A stretch of DNA of 21,923 nt from DASSWG01 sp041689995 (GTDB lineage Bacteria > Bacteroidota > Bacteroidia > Flavobacteriales > Flavobacteriaceae), in contig JBDNFD010000045.1 of the NCBI GenBank assembly GCA_041689995.1, forward strand, positions 1-21,923. Direction: 5' to 3'. The position numbers and the translations under genes were made by a program. Under the pieces are notes generated by a model. The model saw nothing but the letters and a program-made list of their open reading frames with translations. It was not told the DNA's origin and made no database searches. This document shows positions 13,223 to 21,172 of this stretch, piece by piece (position 1 is the stretch's first letter; every line of letters starts with the position of its first letter).

Positions 13223-13250
13223 TGAATTTTGAATTCTGAATTCTGACTTC
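13223..13250. repeat. Four tandem 7-bp units
   Basis: TGAATTT, TGAATTC, TGAATTC, TGACTTC in exact register between two convergent genes. It shares the 7-bp periodicity of the arrays at 8355, 8772, 20038 and 21701. Confidence 0.7.
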
Positions 13251-13257
13251 AACTAAG

Positions 13258-14016
13258 TTATTTCCAAAATTTCAATTTCTTTTTCCACTTGCGTCTTTGA
13301 TGAAAATGCTGTTGAAATTTGGTGGTGTTTCCCCACATTTCCCCGAATACTTTGTGATAATCTTTTCCGGTGAGCTTGGCATATTCACCGCTCATTACCG
13401 CTACCATATTTTTGTCGGAAGTGAGTTTTGAAAAATTCTTGATCCGGGTTTTATCATCCATTTTTTCATGGAATTTCATCCGGTTCAAATCGACCAGAAA
13501 GAATTCGTATTCATTGTTTTCTTTGACAAGAATTAATGTGTTTCCGGGCGAATGATCCAAAAATTCAATTCCTTTTTCGTGCAGTTTGTGCGTAAAATGG
13601 GTGAACTGTTTCAAAATTTCATGCCAATTTGGAAATGTCGGGTCATGGATAATATCGCGATAGGTCAAATCATATTCCAAATGTTCGCTCACATAATAAC
13701 TTTTCCCGAAGAACAACCCTGAATCTTCCTGCATATACGCGATGGGCTGTGGGGTTTTGAAGCCATTTTTCAACAAAAAATCGGCGTGTTCAAAAGAACG
13801 TTGCGCTTTTGACTTCCGAAAAAAATTATAAACTATTTTATTGATGAAATTCGGTTTCCGAAATGCTTTTACATTAATTTTTAAATTGGGAAGCTCGAAG
13901 GTCTTTATGGTATTTCGTGCTTCTGAAATGGTTTCTCCCTTTTCATCGAAATTGGCTATAAGTGGAAGAATATTATCTTTGTGCAAAATATATCTTTCGG
14001 AAATAACTGTTTTCAT
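13258..14016 (-). CDS. Kdo/WaaP-type lipopolysaccharide kinase family protein
   Basis: 252 residues from ATG 14016 (MKTVISERYILHK); the upstream ATG at 14052 adds 12 residues and is less likely. It has a protein-kinase-like fold: lysine K50 in LKINVKAFRKPN, a SYYVSEHLEYDLTYRD hinge, the catalytic loop FLDHSPGNTLI with D154 and N159, and the metal-binding L-V-D176-L-N-R. Such proteins phosphorylate Kdo or heptose of the LPS inner core in the cytosol. It is the only gene of the polysaccharide block's first half on the minus strand, convergent with the GT2 gene and divergent from the next gene (79 bp). A TATTTTTG box lies directly in front of the ATG. Sugar specificity is not readable. Confidence 0.82.
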   Translation of the reverse strand: MKTVISERYILHKDNILPLIANFDEKGETISEARNTIKTFELPNLKINVKAFRKPNFINKIVYNFFRKSKAQRSFEHADFLLKNGFKTPQPIAYMQEDSGLFFGKSYYVSEHLEYDLTYRDIIHDPTFPNWHEILKQFTHFTHKLHEKGIEFLDHSPGNTLILVKENNEYEFFLVDLNRMKFHEKMDDKTRIKNFSKLTSDKNMVAVMSGEYAKLTGKDYHKVFGEMWGNTTKFQQHFHQRRKWKKKLKFWK

Positions 14017-14095
14017 TTGGCAAAAATACAATTTTGATTCATAAGGTTTCAAGTAGTTTATAAATTTCGGTTTTTTTAATTTTTTAATTTATTGT

Positions 14096-15229
14096 ATGGA
14101 ACTACGCAAGAAAATAGGCTTCGTGTTTTTGGACAAAATCCACCATCTTTTCCACTTTCTCACCGTTGCTGTGGAACTTTCCAAAAAAAGCGATGTTTCA
14201 ATTATTACTTATCCCGGGCCTCATGTTTTTTTGCGGAAAGAGTTGAAAAGGTTGGGCGGGGAAAGGGTGAAAATAGAAGAACGACCCACCCGGTTTTTCC
14301 GAGCCTTTACCGATAAATTGAAAGGACGACCGATTCCCCGGATAGGTTTTTGGATGGACAAAAATAAAACCTACCTGATGAAAAATTTCGATGCCCTGAT
14401 TTTTTCGGCCTATATTCACCACAAAATAGTGAAAGCCCGAAAAAGAAGCCAATTCCCGAAACTTATCCATATCGATCACGGTGCGCCAGGACGTGCTTAT
14501 AGCTACAGCAAAGACAAGTTGGATTTTGATCTGCAACTATTATTTGGTGAATTTAGCTTTCAACAATTTAAAAAAGCGAATTTGTTGAGCGGACAAACAA
14601 AAATTGTCGGTTACCCAAAATTGGATGCCGTTGCCAACCTGTCTGCCGTTCGTATTTTTAACAATGAAAAAAAAACGGTTTGGTACGCACCGCATTTTAC
14701 CCGAAAATTGACCTCTTGGAATGCAATGGGAAAGGAAATATTGGATTTCTTTTACAATCAAAACGAATACAATTTGATTTTTGCGCCCCACATCCAATTG
14801 TTTGGGGGAAGGGGCAGCGCCTCGGAAAATGAATTGGAGACAAATTTTTTTGATTGCCCCCACATCCATATCGATTTGGGGAGCCACCGCAGTGTAGATA
14901 TGACTTATGCCAAGGCCGCCGATATATATTTGGGCGATGTTTCCAGTCAGGTATATGAATTCATTGCCCAACCGAAACCTTGTATTTTTTTAAATCCTTA
15001 TCATTTTCAATATAAAAACGACATCAATTTTAGGTTTTGGCAATGCGGTGAAGTGGTCAGTTCTGTTTCCGAACTGGAAAACGCTCTCCGGTTTGTAGAA
15101 GAAAATTTTCAGCAATACAAACCGGTACAGGAAAAAATAATGGCTGAAAATTTTTATACAGAAATGGGTTCAAACCCATCCCAAAGGGCCGCAAATGCTG
15201 TTTTAGATTTTCTGGAAACAGGAAACTAA
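14096..15229 (+). CDS. CDP-glycerol glycerophosphotransferase-like protein (second copy)
   Basis: 377 residues from ATG 14096. Probable GT-B enzyme. Seen: N-terminal GFVFLDKIHHLFHFLTVAVELSKKSDVSIITY, LIHIDHGAPGRAYSY (about 122-136, matching the HG block), KIVGYPKLDAV, VWYAPHF, LIFAPHIQLF and the nucleotide-binding DIYLGDVSSQVYEFIAQPKPCIFLNP, with S-S...E...P spaced as in the TagF family. It is distantly similar in layout to the protein at 11391-12461 but clearly diverged, so they likely act on different steps or acceptors. It contains no membrane segment. It ends tail-to-tail with the minus-strand GT2 gene, the stop codons overlapping by 3 bases. Function as a polyol-phosphate transferase is inferred. 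Confidence 0.68.
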   Translation: MELRKKIGFVFLDKIHHLFHFLTVAVELSKKSDVSIITYPGPHVFLRKELKRLGGERVKIEERPTRFFRAFTDKLKGRPIPRIGFWMDKNKTYLMKNFDALIFSAYIHHKIVKARKRSQFPKLIHIDHGAPGRAYSYSKDKLDFDLQLLFGEFSFQQFKKANLLSGQTKIVGYPKLDAVANLSAVRIFNNEKKTVWYAPHFTRKLTSWNAMGKEILDFFYNQNEYNLIFAPHIQLFGGRGSASENELETNFFDCPHIHIDLGSHRSVDMTYAKAADIYLGDVSSQVYEFIAQPKPCIFLNPYHFQYKNDINFRFWQCGEVVSSVSELENALRFVEENFQQYKPVQEKIMAENFYTEMGSNPSQRAANAVLDFLETGN

Positions 15230-16011
15230 AGATATTTATCCATTCCGTTTGGGCACCATTTCAGGTTTTGCGTTTTGGACCATTCTTCCAAGCGGGTGTT
15301 TTCTGCTAAGTTGCTTTTGTCCTTTATGCGATGCCAAATATGGTACACAATTCCGCGGTAACGTAGCCGTTTTCCCAAAATACCATTATTCATCAGACGT
15401 ATTACCATCTCCGAATCTTCCCGACCCCAACCGTTAAAATCTTCGTTGTACCCGTTTATGGCCAGCAAATCTTTTTTCCAATAAGAAATATTGCAGCCCC
15501 GCACTTTTTTTGAAAGCGTAGCTTGTGGGGTGTACAAACTGCTAAAAAAGGGAAGTCGCATGGCGCGGGTCCGTTTTTTAATCCCTTTGCTTAAAAAAGT
15601 AAAATCGATTATCCCTTGAGTAAAAAGCTCCGGTAAAAAATCTTGTTTAATGTTTACCCGACTGCCATATAGGTACAGACCTTCTTCAGCACAAAAAAGA
15701 TGATCTTTTATGAAATCTTTGTGCATAATACAATCGCCGTCAACCTGAACAATGTAATCTCCTTTTGCTTGCGCCAAGGCTTTGTTTAAAATGAATGCTT
15801 TTTGAAAACCTTGGTCTTTATGCCAAAAATGTCGGATGGGAAGGGGAGTTTTTTTCTTGTAGGCGTCAATTATATTTTTGGTTTCGTCCGTTGAACCATC
15901 GTCGGCAATCAGGATTTCTAAGGGTTTTTGTGTTTGCCGTAAAGCACTTTTCAGCACCAGATCCAATGCGCTGGGCCAATTGTAGGTGGAAATTAATAAT
16001 GAGACTTTCAA
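15226..16011 (-). CDS. Glycosyltransferase family 2 with galactosyltransferase C-domain
   Basis: 261 residues from a TTG start at 16011; no ATG lies in frame back to the stop at 16044-16042. GT-A motifs: LLISTYNWPSALDLVLKSAL, EILIADDGSTDETK (32-45), HKDQGFQKAFILNKALAQAKGDYIVQVDGDCI with metal-binding D91-G-D93, and GYNEDFNGWGREDSEMVIR (187-205), in which E198-D199 is the catalytic pair of the glyco_transf_7C-type C-domain. It probably transfers a hexose or N-acetylhexosamine to a growing surface glycan. Convergent with the preceding gene, divergent from the pyruvyltransferase gene (98 bp). Family firm, substrate unknown. Confidence 0.87.
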   Translation of the reverse strand: MKVSLLISTYNWPSALDLVLKSALRQTQKPLEILIADDGSTDETKNIIDAYKKKTPLPIRHFWHKDQGFQKAFILNKALAQAKGDYIVQVDGDCIMHKDFIKDHLFCAEEGLYLYGSRVNIKQDFLPELFTQGIIDFTFLSKGIKKRTRAMRLPFFSSLYTPQATLSKKVRGCNISYWKKDLLAINGYNEDFNGWGREDSEMVIRLMNNGILGKRLRYRGIVYHIWHRIKDKSNLAENTRLEEWSKTQNLKWCPNGMDKYL

Positions 16012-16109
16012 ATTTTTCAGGATACTTGGTTTTTTACAAATTTATGGTCTTTTCATGGAAGATTTTAAAAAACATGCAAAAGGTCGTATCTTGCCCTTAA
16101 AATTCGCAT

Positions 16110-17024
16110 ATGTCTTTTAAGAAAACATTGGGCCATTTTTTTCCCGTAATCGACAGTGATATGCGGAAACAAATGGTGACCGATTCTATCCTGCGATTAC
16201 CTCAGCAAAATACGGGAGTGATTAACTTACATCGGTACTCACCGAACAATGTTGGTGATTTTTATTGTGCGCCACACCAATATTTCGAGGAATTGAAAGG
16301 AAAAGTACTGGATATTTCAGATTTTCGATCAATCAGCATAAAAAAACGAAAGCAGTGGATTGAAAAAGTGAGTGCGAATGCTTTAATTATTGGTGGGGGA
16401 GGGCTCCTAAACTTGCGTCATTTCCAGAAACAAATGAAACTATTCGAAACTTTGAAGGAAATGGGGAAGAAAACGGTTTTATGGGGCTTGGGCCACAATG
16501 AAACTGACCGGGCACAATTTGGAAATATCAGTCACTACAACATTGATCCGGCCAAATTTGGCCTCGTCGGCACACGGGATTACAGCATGAAAACCGAATG
16601 GGTTCCTTGCGTAAGCTGTTTGCATCCCATTTTTGACCAAGCCTACGAAACCACGCATGAAACCGGAATTATTTTCAGTAGAAAAACCTTGAAAAACAAA
16701 AAGATTTTAAAAAAGCTAGATCACTACCCCACAACATCCAACACCACCAACCTGAATAAAATGATATCATTTATCGGTTCTGCAGAAACGATTGTTACCG
16801 ATAGCTACCACGCGATGTACTGGGCTATATTAATGGAAAAAAAAGTGGTGGTGGTGCCCACAACCTCAAAGTTCTACGATTTCAAATACCCGGCCGTTAT
16901 CACTAACTATGATGATTTTGAAACTGATATGAAAAGGGCCCAAGCTTATTCCGGTGTTTTAGAGGAATGCCGTGAAATCAATCACCGGTTTGCTGAAAAA
17001 GTATTTGGTTACCTCGGAATATGA
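16110..17024 (+). CDS. Polysaccharide pyruvyl transferase family protein
   Basis: 304 residues from ATG 16110. Enzymes of this family add a pyruvate ketal from phosphoenolpyruvate to a sugar, giving the glycan a negative charge; some act in other ways. Seen: HRYSPNNVGDFYCAPHQYF (N46-N47-x-G49-D50, the conserved NxGD start of the first domain), ALIIGGGGLLNL (91-102), KKTVLWGLGHN, VGTRDYSMK and TIVTDSYHAMYWAILMEKKVVVVP with S232-Y-H234, the PEP-binding S-x-H motif of the second domain. All expected motifs are intact. It is the last gene of the polysaccharide block. Together with the sugar kinase and two polyol-phosphate-transferase-like genes it points to an acidic surface glycan (inference). 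Confidence 0.85.
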   Translation: MSFKKTLGHFFPVIDSDMRKQMVTDSILRLPQQNTGVINLHRYSPNNVGDFYCAPHQYFEELKGKVLDISDFRSISIKKRKQWIEKVSANALIIGGGGLLNLRHFQKQMKLFETLKEMGKKTVLWGLGHNETDRAQFGNISHYNIDPAKFGLVGTRDYSMKTEWVPCVSCLHPIFDQAYETTHETGIIFSRKTLKNKKILKKLDHYPTTSNTTNLNKMISFIGSAETIVTDSYHAMYWAILMEKKVVVVPTTSKFYDFKYPAVITNYDDFETDMKRAQAYSGVLEECREINHRFAEKVFGYLGI

Positions 17025-17072
17025 ATTTATAAAGTTAACTTTACGAAAGAAAATCCTTCATTCCGATAAAAA

Positions 17073-17633
17073 ATGAAAGAAGAAATTTATAGCGCACTGG
17101 AAGTCCTAAAACGCGGCGGACTCATTCTATATCCCACCGACACCATCTGGGGAATTGGCTGCGACGCCACCAATGCAGATGCCGTGGACAAACTCTACGC
17201 CCTAAAACAACGCCAGGAAACCAAAGCGATGATTTGCTTGGTTTCTGATTTTAGGATGTTGGAGCAATTTGTGGAAAATGTCCCAGAAGTGGCATATGAT
17301 ATTTTGAAATATGCCATTAAACCCACTACCATTATTTATGATCAACCGATCCGTGTGGCGGAAAATGTGGTTGCGCCAGACAATACCTTGGCAATTCGGG
17401 TTACCGCAGATGATTTTTGCAACAAATTGATCCGTAAATTCCGAAAACCCATTGTTTCCACTTCCGCCAATATCAGCGGGCATAAAACCCCGAAATCTTT
17501 TGACGAAATTAATAGCAATATTATAGATAATGTGGACTATGTTGTAAATTTGCACCGCACCAATAAAAGCGGAAAACCGTCTTCCATTATCAAATTGAGC
17601 AATGACGGAAAAGTGAGTATTGTGCGAAAATGA
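17073..17633 (+). CDS. tsaC: Threonylcarbamoyl-AMP synthase (YrdC/Sua5 family)
   Basis: 186 residues: a single YrdC domain without the extra Sua5 domain. It makes threonylcarbamoyl-AMP from Thr, bicarbonate and ATP, the first step of the t6A modification at A37 of ANN-decoding tRNAs, in the cytosol. Seen: GGLILYPTDTIWGIGCDA (15-32), the K45-x-R47 pair, IYDQPIRVAENVVAPDNTLAIRV, and S129-T-S-A-N-I-S-G, the ATP/carbonate-binding SxSAN motif. Start and length are normal. A TAACTTTA box at 17036-17043 is a possible promoter. A diverged, frameshifted copy of its last 45 or so codons lies 730 bp downstream behind a toxin-antitoxin pair. YciO paralogues are an alternative, but the K-x-R and SxSAN motifs favour TsaC. 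Confidence 0.88.
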   Translation: MKEEIYSALEVLKRGGLILYPTDTIWGIGCDATNADAVDKLYALKQRQETKAMICLVSDFRMLEQFVENVPEVAYDILKYAIKPTTIIYDQPIRVAENVVAPDNTLAIRVTADDFCNKLIRKFRKPIVSTSANISGHKTPKSFDEINSNIIDNVDYVVNLHRTNKSGKPSSIIKLSNDGKVSIVRK

Positions 17634-17685
17634 TCTCTTTTTTGCATATTGCGTTCTTTTCTCATAACCTCCTTCAAAAAAACAG

Positions 17686-17693
17686 TATATTTG
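17686..17693 (+). promoter_or_regulatory. Candidate -7 box for the DUF2281/PIN operon
   Basis: TATATTTG matches TAnnTTTG and lies 43 bp before the antitoxin ATG. No convincing -33 box is seen. Confidence 0.45.
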
Positions 17694-17736
17694 TATGGAT
17701 GACTTTTCAAAAAATCATTCTTAAATCTGTGATATT

Positions 17737-17955
17737 ATGCGTGTGGAACAATTGGAAAAAGAACTTCTAAGACATACAAAAGGCCTTCCAAAAGATGTAT
17801 TGCAAGAAATCATTGATTTTATTCAATTCCTTCGACAGAAAAAAATGATCGACAAGAACAATATTATGGTGAAACGAACTCAACTTAGCGCATCACAAAC
17901 CGCTCACTTGGAGGAAGAATTTAAAGATTACAAACAAATTTATCCACATGAATGA
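17737..17955 (+). CDS. Antitoxin, DUF2281-like, of a PIN-toxin module
   Basis: 72 residues (MRVEQLEKELLRHTKGLPKD). The N-terminal LPKDVLQEIIDFIQFLRQKK (about 17-36) is the DUF2281-type helix pair (LPxxLxxEVxDFIxFL) found in antitoxins that accompany PIN-domain or RelE toxins. The C-terminal half, with KRTQLSASQTAHLEEEFKDYKQIYPHE, is acidic and probably wraps the toxin. The stop codon overlaps the toxin start by 8 bp, so they are translationally coupled. It should neutralise the PIN nuclease and probably repress the operon. The module lies directly behind tsaC and in front of a tsaC 3'-end fragment. The assignment depends on the motif and on pairing with the PIN gene. Confidence 0.75.
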   Translation: MRVEQLEKELLRHTKGLPKDVLQEIIDFIQFLRQKKMIDKNNIMVKRTQLSASQTAHLEEEFKDYKQIYPHE

Positions 17956-18340
17956 GTATGTGGCCGATACCATGGCTTTGATTCTGAGGCTTGAAAGTCG
18001 ACAAATGCCCCAAAAAATCAAAAAAATTTTCCAGCTTGCAGAAAAGGATGAAGCAAAAATCAATATACCTGCCATGGTTTTCGCTGAACTCGCTTACTTG
18101 TCGGAAAAAGGAAGAATTGACACTTCATTGGTAAAAGTCAAAAAGTACCTACAAACTCATCCAAACATCAAAGAAAGCCCAATGAATTTCCAGCATATAA
18201 TCCAAGCTTTTGAAATTGATGATATACCTGAACTACACGATCGATTGATAGCCGCCGTGGGAAAGCAACTTGATGTTCCGGTGCTGACAAACGATCCTGC
18301 CCTGCATAATTCCAAAAAAGTAAATTGTATCTGGGAATAA
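17948..18340 (+). CDS. PIN-domain toxin (VapC-like RNase)
   Basis: 130 residues from ATG 17948 (MNEYVADTMALILRLESRQM). PIN domain with the expected acidic quartet: D7 in YVADTMAL, E47 in IPAMVFAELAYLSEKGR, D98 in LHDRLIAAVGKQL, and D116 in VPVLTNDPAL. Such toxins are Mg2+-dependent endoribonucleases that cut tRNA or rRNA; the target here is not readable. It overlaps the DUF2281-type antitoxin gene by 8 bp, forming a type II toxin-antitoxin operon of VapBC-like build. Length is normal and all catalytic residues are present, so it is likely active. The sequence right after its stop is the decayed tsaC 3' fragment. Confidence 0.88.
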   Translation: MNEYVADTMALILRLESRQMPQKIKKIFQLAEKDEAKINIPAMVFAELAYLSEKGRIDTSLVKVKKYLQTHPNIKESPMNFQHIIQAFEIDDIPELHDRLIAAVGKQLDVPVLTNDPALHNSKKVNCIWE

Positions 18341-18349
18341 GCATCTGGT

Positions 18350-18505
18350 CTTTTCCTCTTTGGCAAATATCAGCAGGAAAACCACCCCCGATATTTCGGA
18401 AAAAGTTGATTATATCGTAAATTTGTGGCGCAACCAATAAAACGTGAACCCCTGGCCATTATCAAGCTGGGCAATGACGGAAAAGTGAGCGTAGTTCGGA
18501 AATAG
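18350..18505 (+). pseudogene. Decayed second copy of the tsaC 3' end
   Basis: From about 18363 the frame reads ANISRKTTPDISEKVDYIVN then LWRNQ and a TAA (18438-18440). After a frameshift near there, the other frame reads KREPLAIIKLGNDGKVSVVR-K and TAG (18503-18505). This parallels the end of the intact TsaC (SANISGHKTP..., NVDYVVNLHRTNKSGKPSS-IIKLSNDGKVSIVRK). The homology begins at the conserved SANIS motif immediately behind the PIN gene. It is a partial, frameshifted remnant and cannot make a protein. Either the toxin-antitoxin module entered tsaC and replaced its 3' end, or a tandem duplicate decayed. Confidence 0.75.
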
Positions 18506-18537
18506 TTAGGGATCGGTGGTCGAACAAGAAATAATTT

Positions 18538-18545
18538 TAACTTTG
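18538..18545 (+). promoter_or_regulatory. Candidate -7 box for cca
   Basis: TAACTTTG is an exact TAnnTTTG match, 76 bp before the cca start. A -33 box is not obvious. Confidence 0.45.
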
Positions 18546-18621
18546 CGGTCCTTGGGTTTAAGAATTCAATTATAAAGAAGACACTAAGGGCTTCAAAAAC
18601 AAGTTTATTCCTGATTTTTTG

Positions 18622-20058
18622 ATGAGAAACAGTCATTACAAATCCTTTATTGATCATAAGATTTTCAATTTTATTTCCGAGGCTGCTGAAAACCTAAACT
18701 TGGAAACCTACGTTATCGGTGGGTTTGTTCGTGATTGTTTTTTGGAGCGTGGCAGTTCCACAGATATTGACATAGTCGCTGTGGGAAGTGGTATCGAGCT
18801 GGCGAAAGAAGTTTCGAAATTACTTCCGTCCAAACCCAAAGTTCAAATTTTTAAAACTTACGGAACGGCCATGTTGCGGGCGTTCGACTTGGAAATTGAA
18901 TTTGTTGGCGCTCGAAAAGAATCTTATTCTGAAAATAGCCGAAATCCCGCCGTTGAAGATGGGACTTTGGAAGATGACCAGAAACGCCGGGATTTCACCA
19001 TAAATGCGTTGGCTTTACAAGTTAATCGGGAAAACTTCGGGCAATTGCTCGATCCGTTCGATGGTTTGAAGGATTTGGAAGAAAAATTACTGAAAACCCC
19101 ATTAGATCCTGATATTACCTATTCCGATGATCCGCTGCGGATGATGCGTGCCATTCGGTTTGCAACGCAATTGGGATTTGAAATCGAGCCAAAATCCTTG
19201 AAATCAATCACCAAAAATGCCGATCGAATAAAAATTATTTCCAAAGAACGCATTGTCGAGGAATTGCACAAAATTCTACTTTCCAAAAAACCCTCCATAG
19301 GATTTTCTTTATTACGAAAAACCGGATTACTCCCCCAAATTCTTCCGGAACTCACCGCTTTGCAAGGAATCGATGAGATAGAAGGACAAAGTCATAAAGA
19401 CAATTTTTGGCACACTTTGGAAGTCGTTGACAATATTTCTGCAAATACTGACGATTTGTGGCTCCGTTGGGCCGCTTTGTTGCACGATATTGGAAAAGCG
19501 CCGACGAAGAAATTCCAACAAAAAAATGGTTGGACTTTTCATGGCCATGAATTTGTGGGGGCGAAAATGGTTTACAAATTGTTCAAACGCTTAAAAATGC
19601 CCTTGAATGAAAAAATGAAATTTGTGCAAAAGATGGTGTTGATGAGTTCGCGGCCCATTGTCATTTCTGTAAAAGAAGTTACCGATTCGGCGGTGCGCAG
19701 GTTGATTTTTGATGCCGGTGATCACATTGAAAGTTTGATGACACTTTGCGAAGCAGATATTACCACCAAGAACCCGAAACGTTTCAAAAAATATCATCGT
19801 AATTTTATGATCGTTCGGCAGAAAATAAAGGAAGTGGAAGAACGCGACCACATTCGAAATTTCCAACCACCCATTTCCGGGGAAGAAATCATGCAGACTT
19901 TCGGCCTAAAACCTTGTCGGGAAATTGGAACTATAAAAAGTGCTATCAAGGAAGCAATATTGGAAGGGGAAATTCCGAATGAGCATGAGGCGGCGCGGGA
20001 TTTAATGCTCAGAACGGGAAAGAAGATGGGTTTGGAAGTTATGAATTCAGAGTTATGA
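18622..20058 (+). CDS. cca: CCA-adding tRNA nucleotidyltransferase with HD domain
   Basis: 478 residues from ATG 18622 (a TTG directly before it is less likely). Class II tRNA nucleotidyltransferase that builds or repairs the 3' CCA of tRNAs using CTP and ATP. Head domain: VIGGFVRDCFLERGSSTDID with G33-G34 and the catalytic D48-x-D50, then RRDFTINALAL, DPFDGLKDLEEKLLKTP and DPLRMMRAIRFATQLGFEI (base-recognition region). A C-terminal HD phosphohydrolase domain follows, with ALLHDIGKAPTK (H288-D289) and HGHEFVGAKM. This head-plus-HD layout is the usual Bacteroidetes form. The last six residues (VMNSEL) and the stop are read from a 14-bp direct repeat at 20038-20065, so the original C-terminus may have been replaced. 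Activity should not depend on it. Confidence 0.93.
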   Translation: MRNSHYKSFIDHKIFNFISEAAENLNLETYVIGGFVRDCFLERGSSTDIDIVAVGSGIELAKEVSKLLPSKPKVQIFKTYGTAMLRAFDLEIEFVGARKESYSENSRNPAVEDGTLEDDQKRRDFTINALALQVNRENFGQLLDPFDGLKDLEEKLLKTPLDPDITYSDDPLRMMRAIRFATQLGFEIEPKSLKSITKNADRIKIISKERIVEELHKILLSKKPSIGFSLLRKTGLLPQILPELTALQGIDEIEGQSHKDNFWHTLEVVDNISANTDDLWLRWAALLHDIGKAPTKKFQQKNGWTFHGHEFVGAKMVYKLFKRLKMPLNEKMKFVQKMVLMSSRPIVISVKEVTDSAVRRLIFDAGDHIESLMTLCEADITTKNPKRFKKYHRNFMIVRQKIKEVEERDHIRNFQPPISGEEIMQTFGLKPCREIGTIKSAIKEAILEGEIPNEHEAARDLMLRTGKKMGLEVMNSEL

Positions 20059-20065
20059 ATTCTTC
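20038..20065. repeat. 14-bp direct repeat covering the cca stop codon
   Basis: GTTATGAATTCAGA (20038-20051) is followed directly by GTTATGAATTCTTC (20052-20065). It encodes the last residues of the CCA enzyme. It has the same 14-bp period as the S23 arrays and shares TGAATTC with the 13223 array. Confidence 0.7.
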
Positions 20066-20146
20066 ATTCAGCGAAAATTAGCGCGATCTGCAGGAAAAAA
20101 AGGTAAAAACTATCATTCAAAGTTTTGAAAATAAATTTCTAAAAAA

Positions 20147-21172
20147 ATGTACAGAAAATCGGTCAAAATAGCTTTAATACTTGTTTATTTGGTCATATTG
20201 GCAGGAGCGGTCGTGCGAATGACCGGAAGCGGAATGGGTTGCCCAGATTGGCCCAAATGTTTTGGCCACATCATTCCGCCCACTGAAAGAGGCGAACTCG
20301 AATGGCATGCTAATCAAAGTTTCCACAAAGGACAGGTGATTATCTTGGGAGAAACACTTCAAGTGGCGCAGTCAGATTTTACCTCGGGAACCGAATTTCA
20401 AGCAAAAAATTGGGAACTATACACAAAACACGATTATGCAAAATTCAATGCGTTGCATACTTGGGTTGAATATATAAATCGTTTGTGCGGGGTTTTGGCG
20501 GGAATTGCCGTTTTCGTTATGGCACTTTTTTCCTTCAAAAAATGGCGGTATAAAAAACGCATCGTTTGGCTTTCTTGGATAACGGTTTTTTTAATGGGTT
20601 TCCAAGGTTGGCTCGGAGCGACTGTGGTATATTCGGTTCTGGCCCCGGCAAAAATCACCATCCACATGTTAATGGCTTTGTTCATTGTGGCAATTTTGAT
20701 GTATTTGCTGCATATTTCCAAAGAACACGAATCTGCTAAAATAAAGGTAAGAACTTTTCAAAATGTGTTGGTGATCGCCATTCTTTTCACTTTGATCCAA
20801 ATAGCGCTCGGCACGCAAGTCCGGCAATTTGTGGATGAACAAGTTGATGTGATGGGTTATCTGTCAAAAGAATTTTGGCTCGGCGATCCGAGCATAATAT
20901 TTTATGTTCATCGCAGTTTTTCCGTCTTAATTCTTCTGGTAAATCTAATGCTTTGGTGGCAAAACAGAAAACTGAAACTTGGGTTTTCCTTAATGGATTC
21001 CCTGGTGATTATCTTGCTTCTGGAAACATTCATTGGCATCGGAATGTATTATTTTGATTTTCCCTTTTTATCACAACCACTGCATTTAATGCTGGCAACT
21101 GCTTTTTTTTCGGTTCAATTTTATATTCTTTTGCAGTGCTTGCAAGCCAAAGTTCCATTAAAAAATACATAA
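20147..21172 (+). CDS. ctaA: Heme A synthase (COX15/CtaA family)
   Basis: 341 residues. Polytopic membrane enzyme that oxidises heme O to heme A for cytochrome c oxidase. N-terminal helix KIALILVYLVILAGAVVR, then MTGSGMGCPDWPKCFG with C32 and C38 (a Cys pair like that of other CtaA proteins), an extra-cytoplasmic loop of about 50 residues, and H104-T-W-V-E108-Y-I-N-R, the first heme-ligand helix. Further His residues are in PAKITIHMLMALF, IIFYVHRSFSVLI and FLSQPLHLMLAT, giving the expected four ligands on paired helices. About eight membrane segments can be seen. CtaB and oxidase genes are not in the window, so it stands apart from them here. Family call is firm. Confidence 0.93.
   Translation: MYRKSVKIALILVYLVILAGAVVRMTGSGMGCPDWPKCFGHIIPPTERGELEWHANQSFHKGQVIILGETLQVAQSDFTSGTEFQAKNWELYTKHDYAKFNALHTWVEYINRLCGVLAGIAVFVMALFSFKKWRYKKRIVWLSWITVFLMGFQGWLGATVVYSVLAPAKITIHMLMALFIVAILMYLLHISKEHESAKIKVRTFQNVLVIAILFTLIQIALGTQVRQFVDEQVDVMGYLSKEFWLGDPSIIFYVHRSFSVLILLVNLMLWWQNRKLKLGFSLMDSLVIILLLETFIGIGMYYFDFPFLSQPLHLMLATAFFSVQFYILLQCLQAKVPLKNT

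Noticed and set aside
14216..14536. Minus-strand and +1-frame open stretches inside 14096-15229
   Set aside because: They lie opposite or out of frame with a gene that has clear family motifs and typical codon use.
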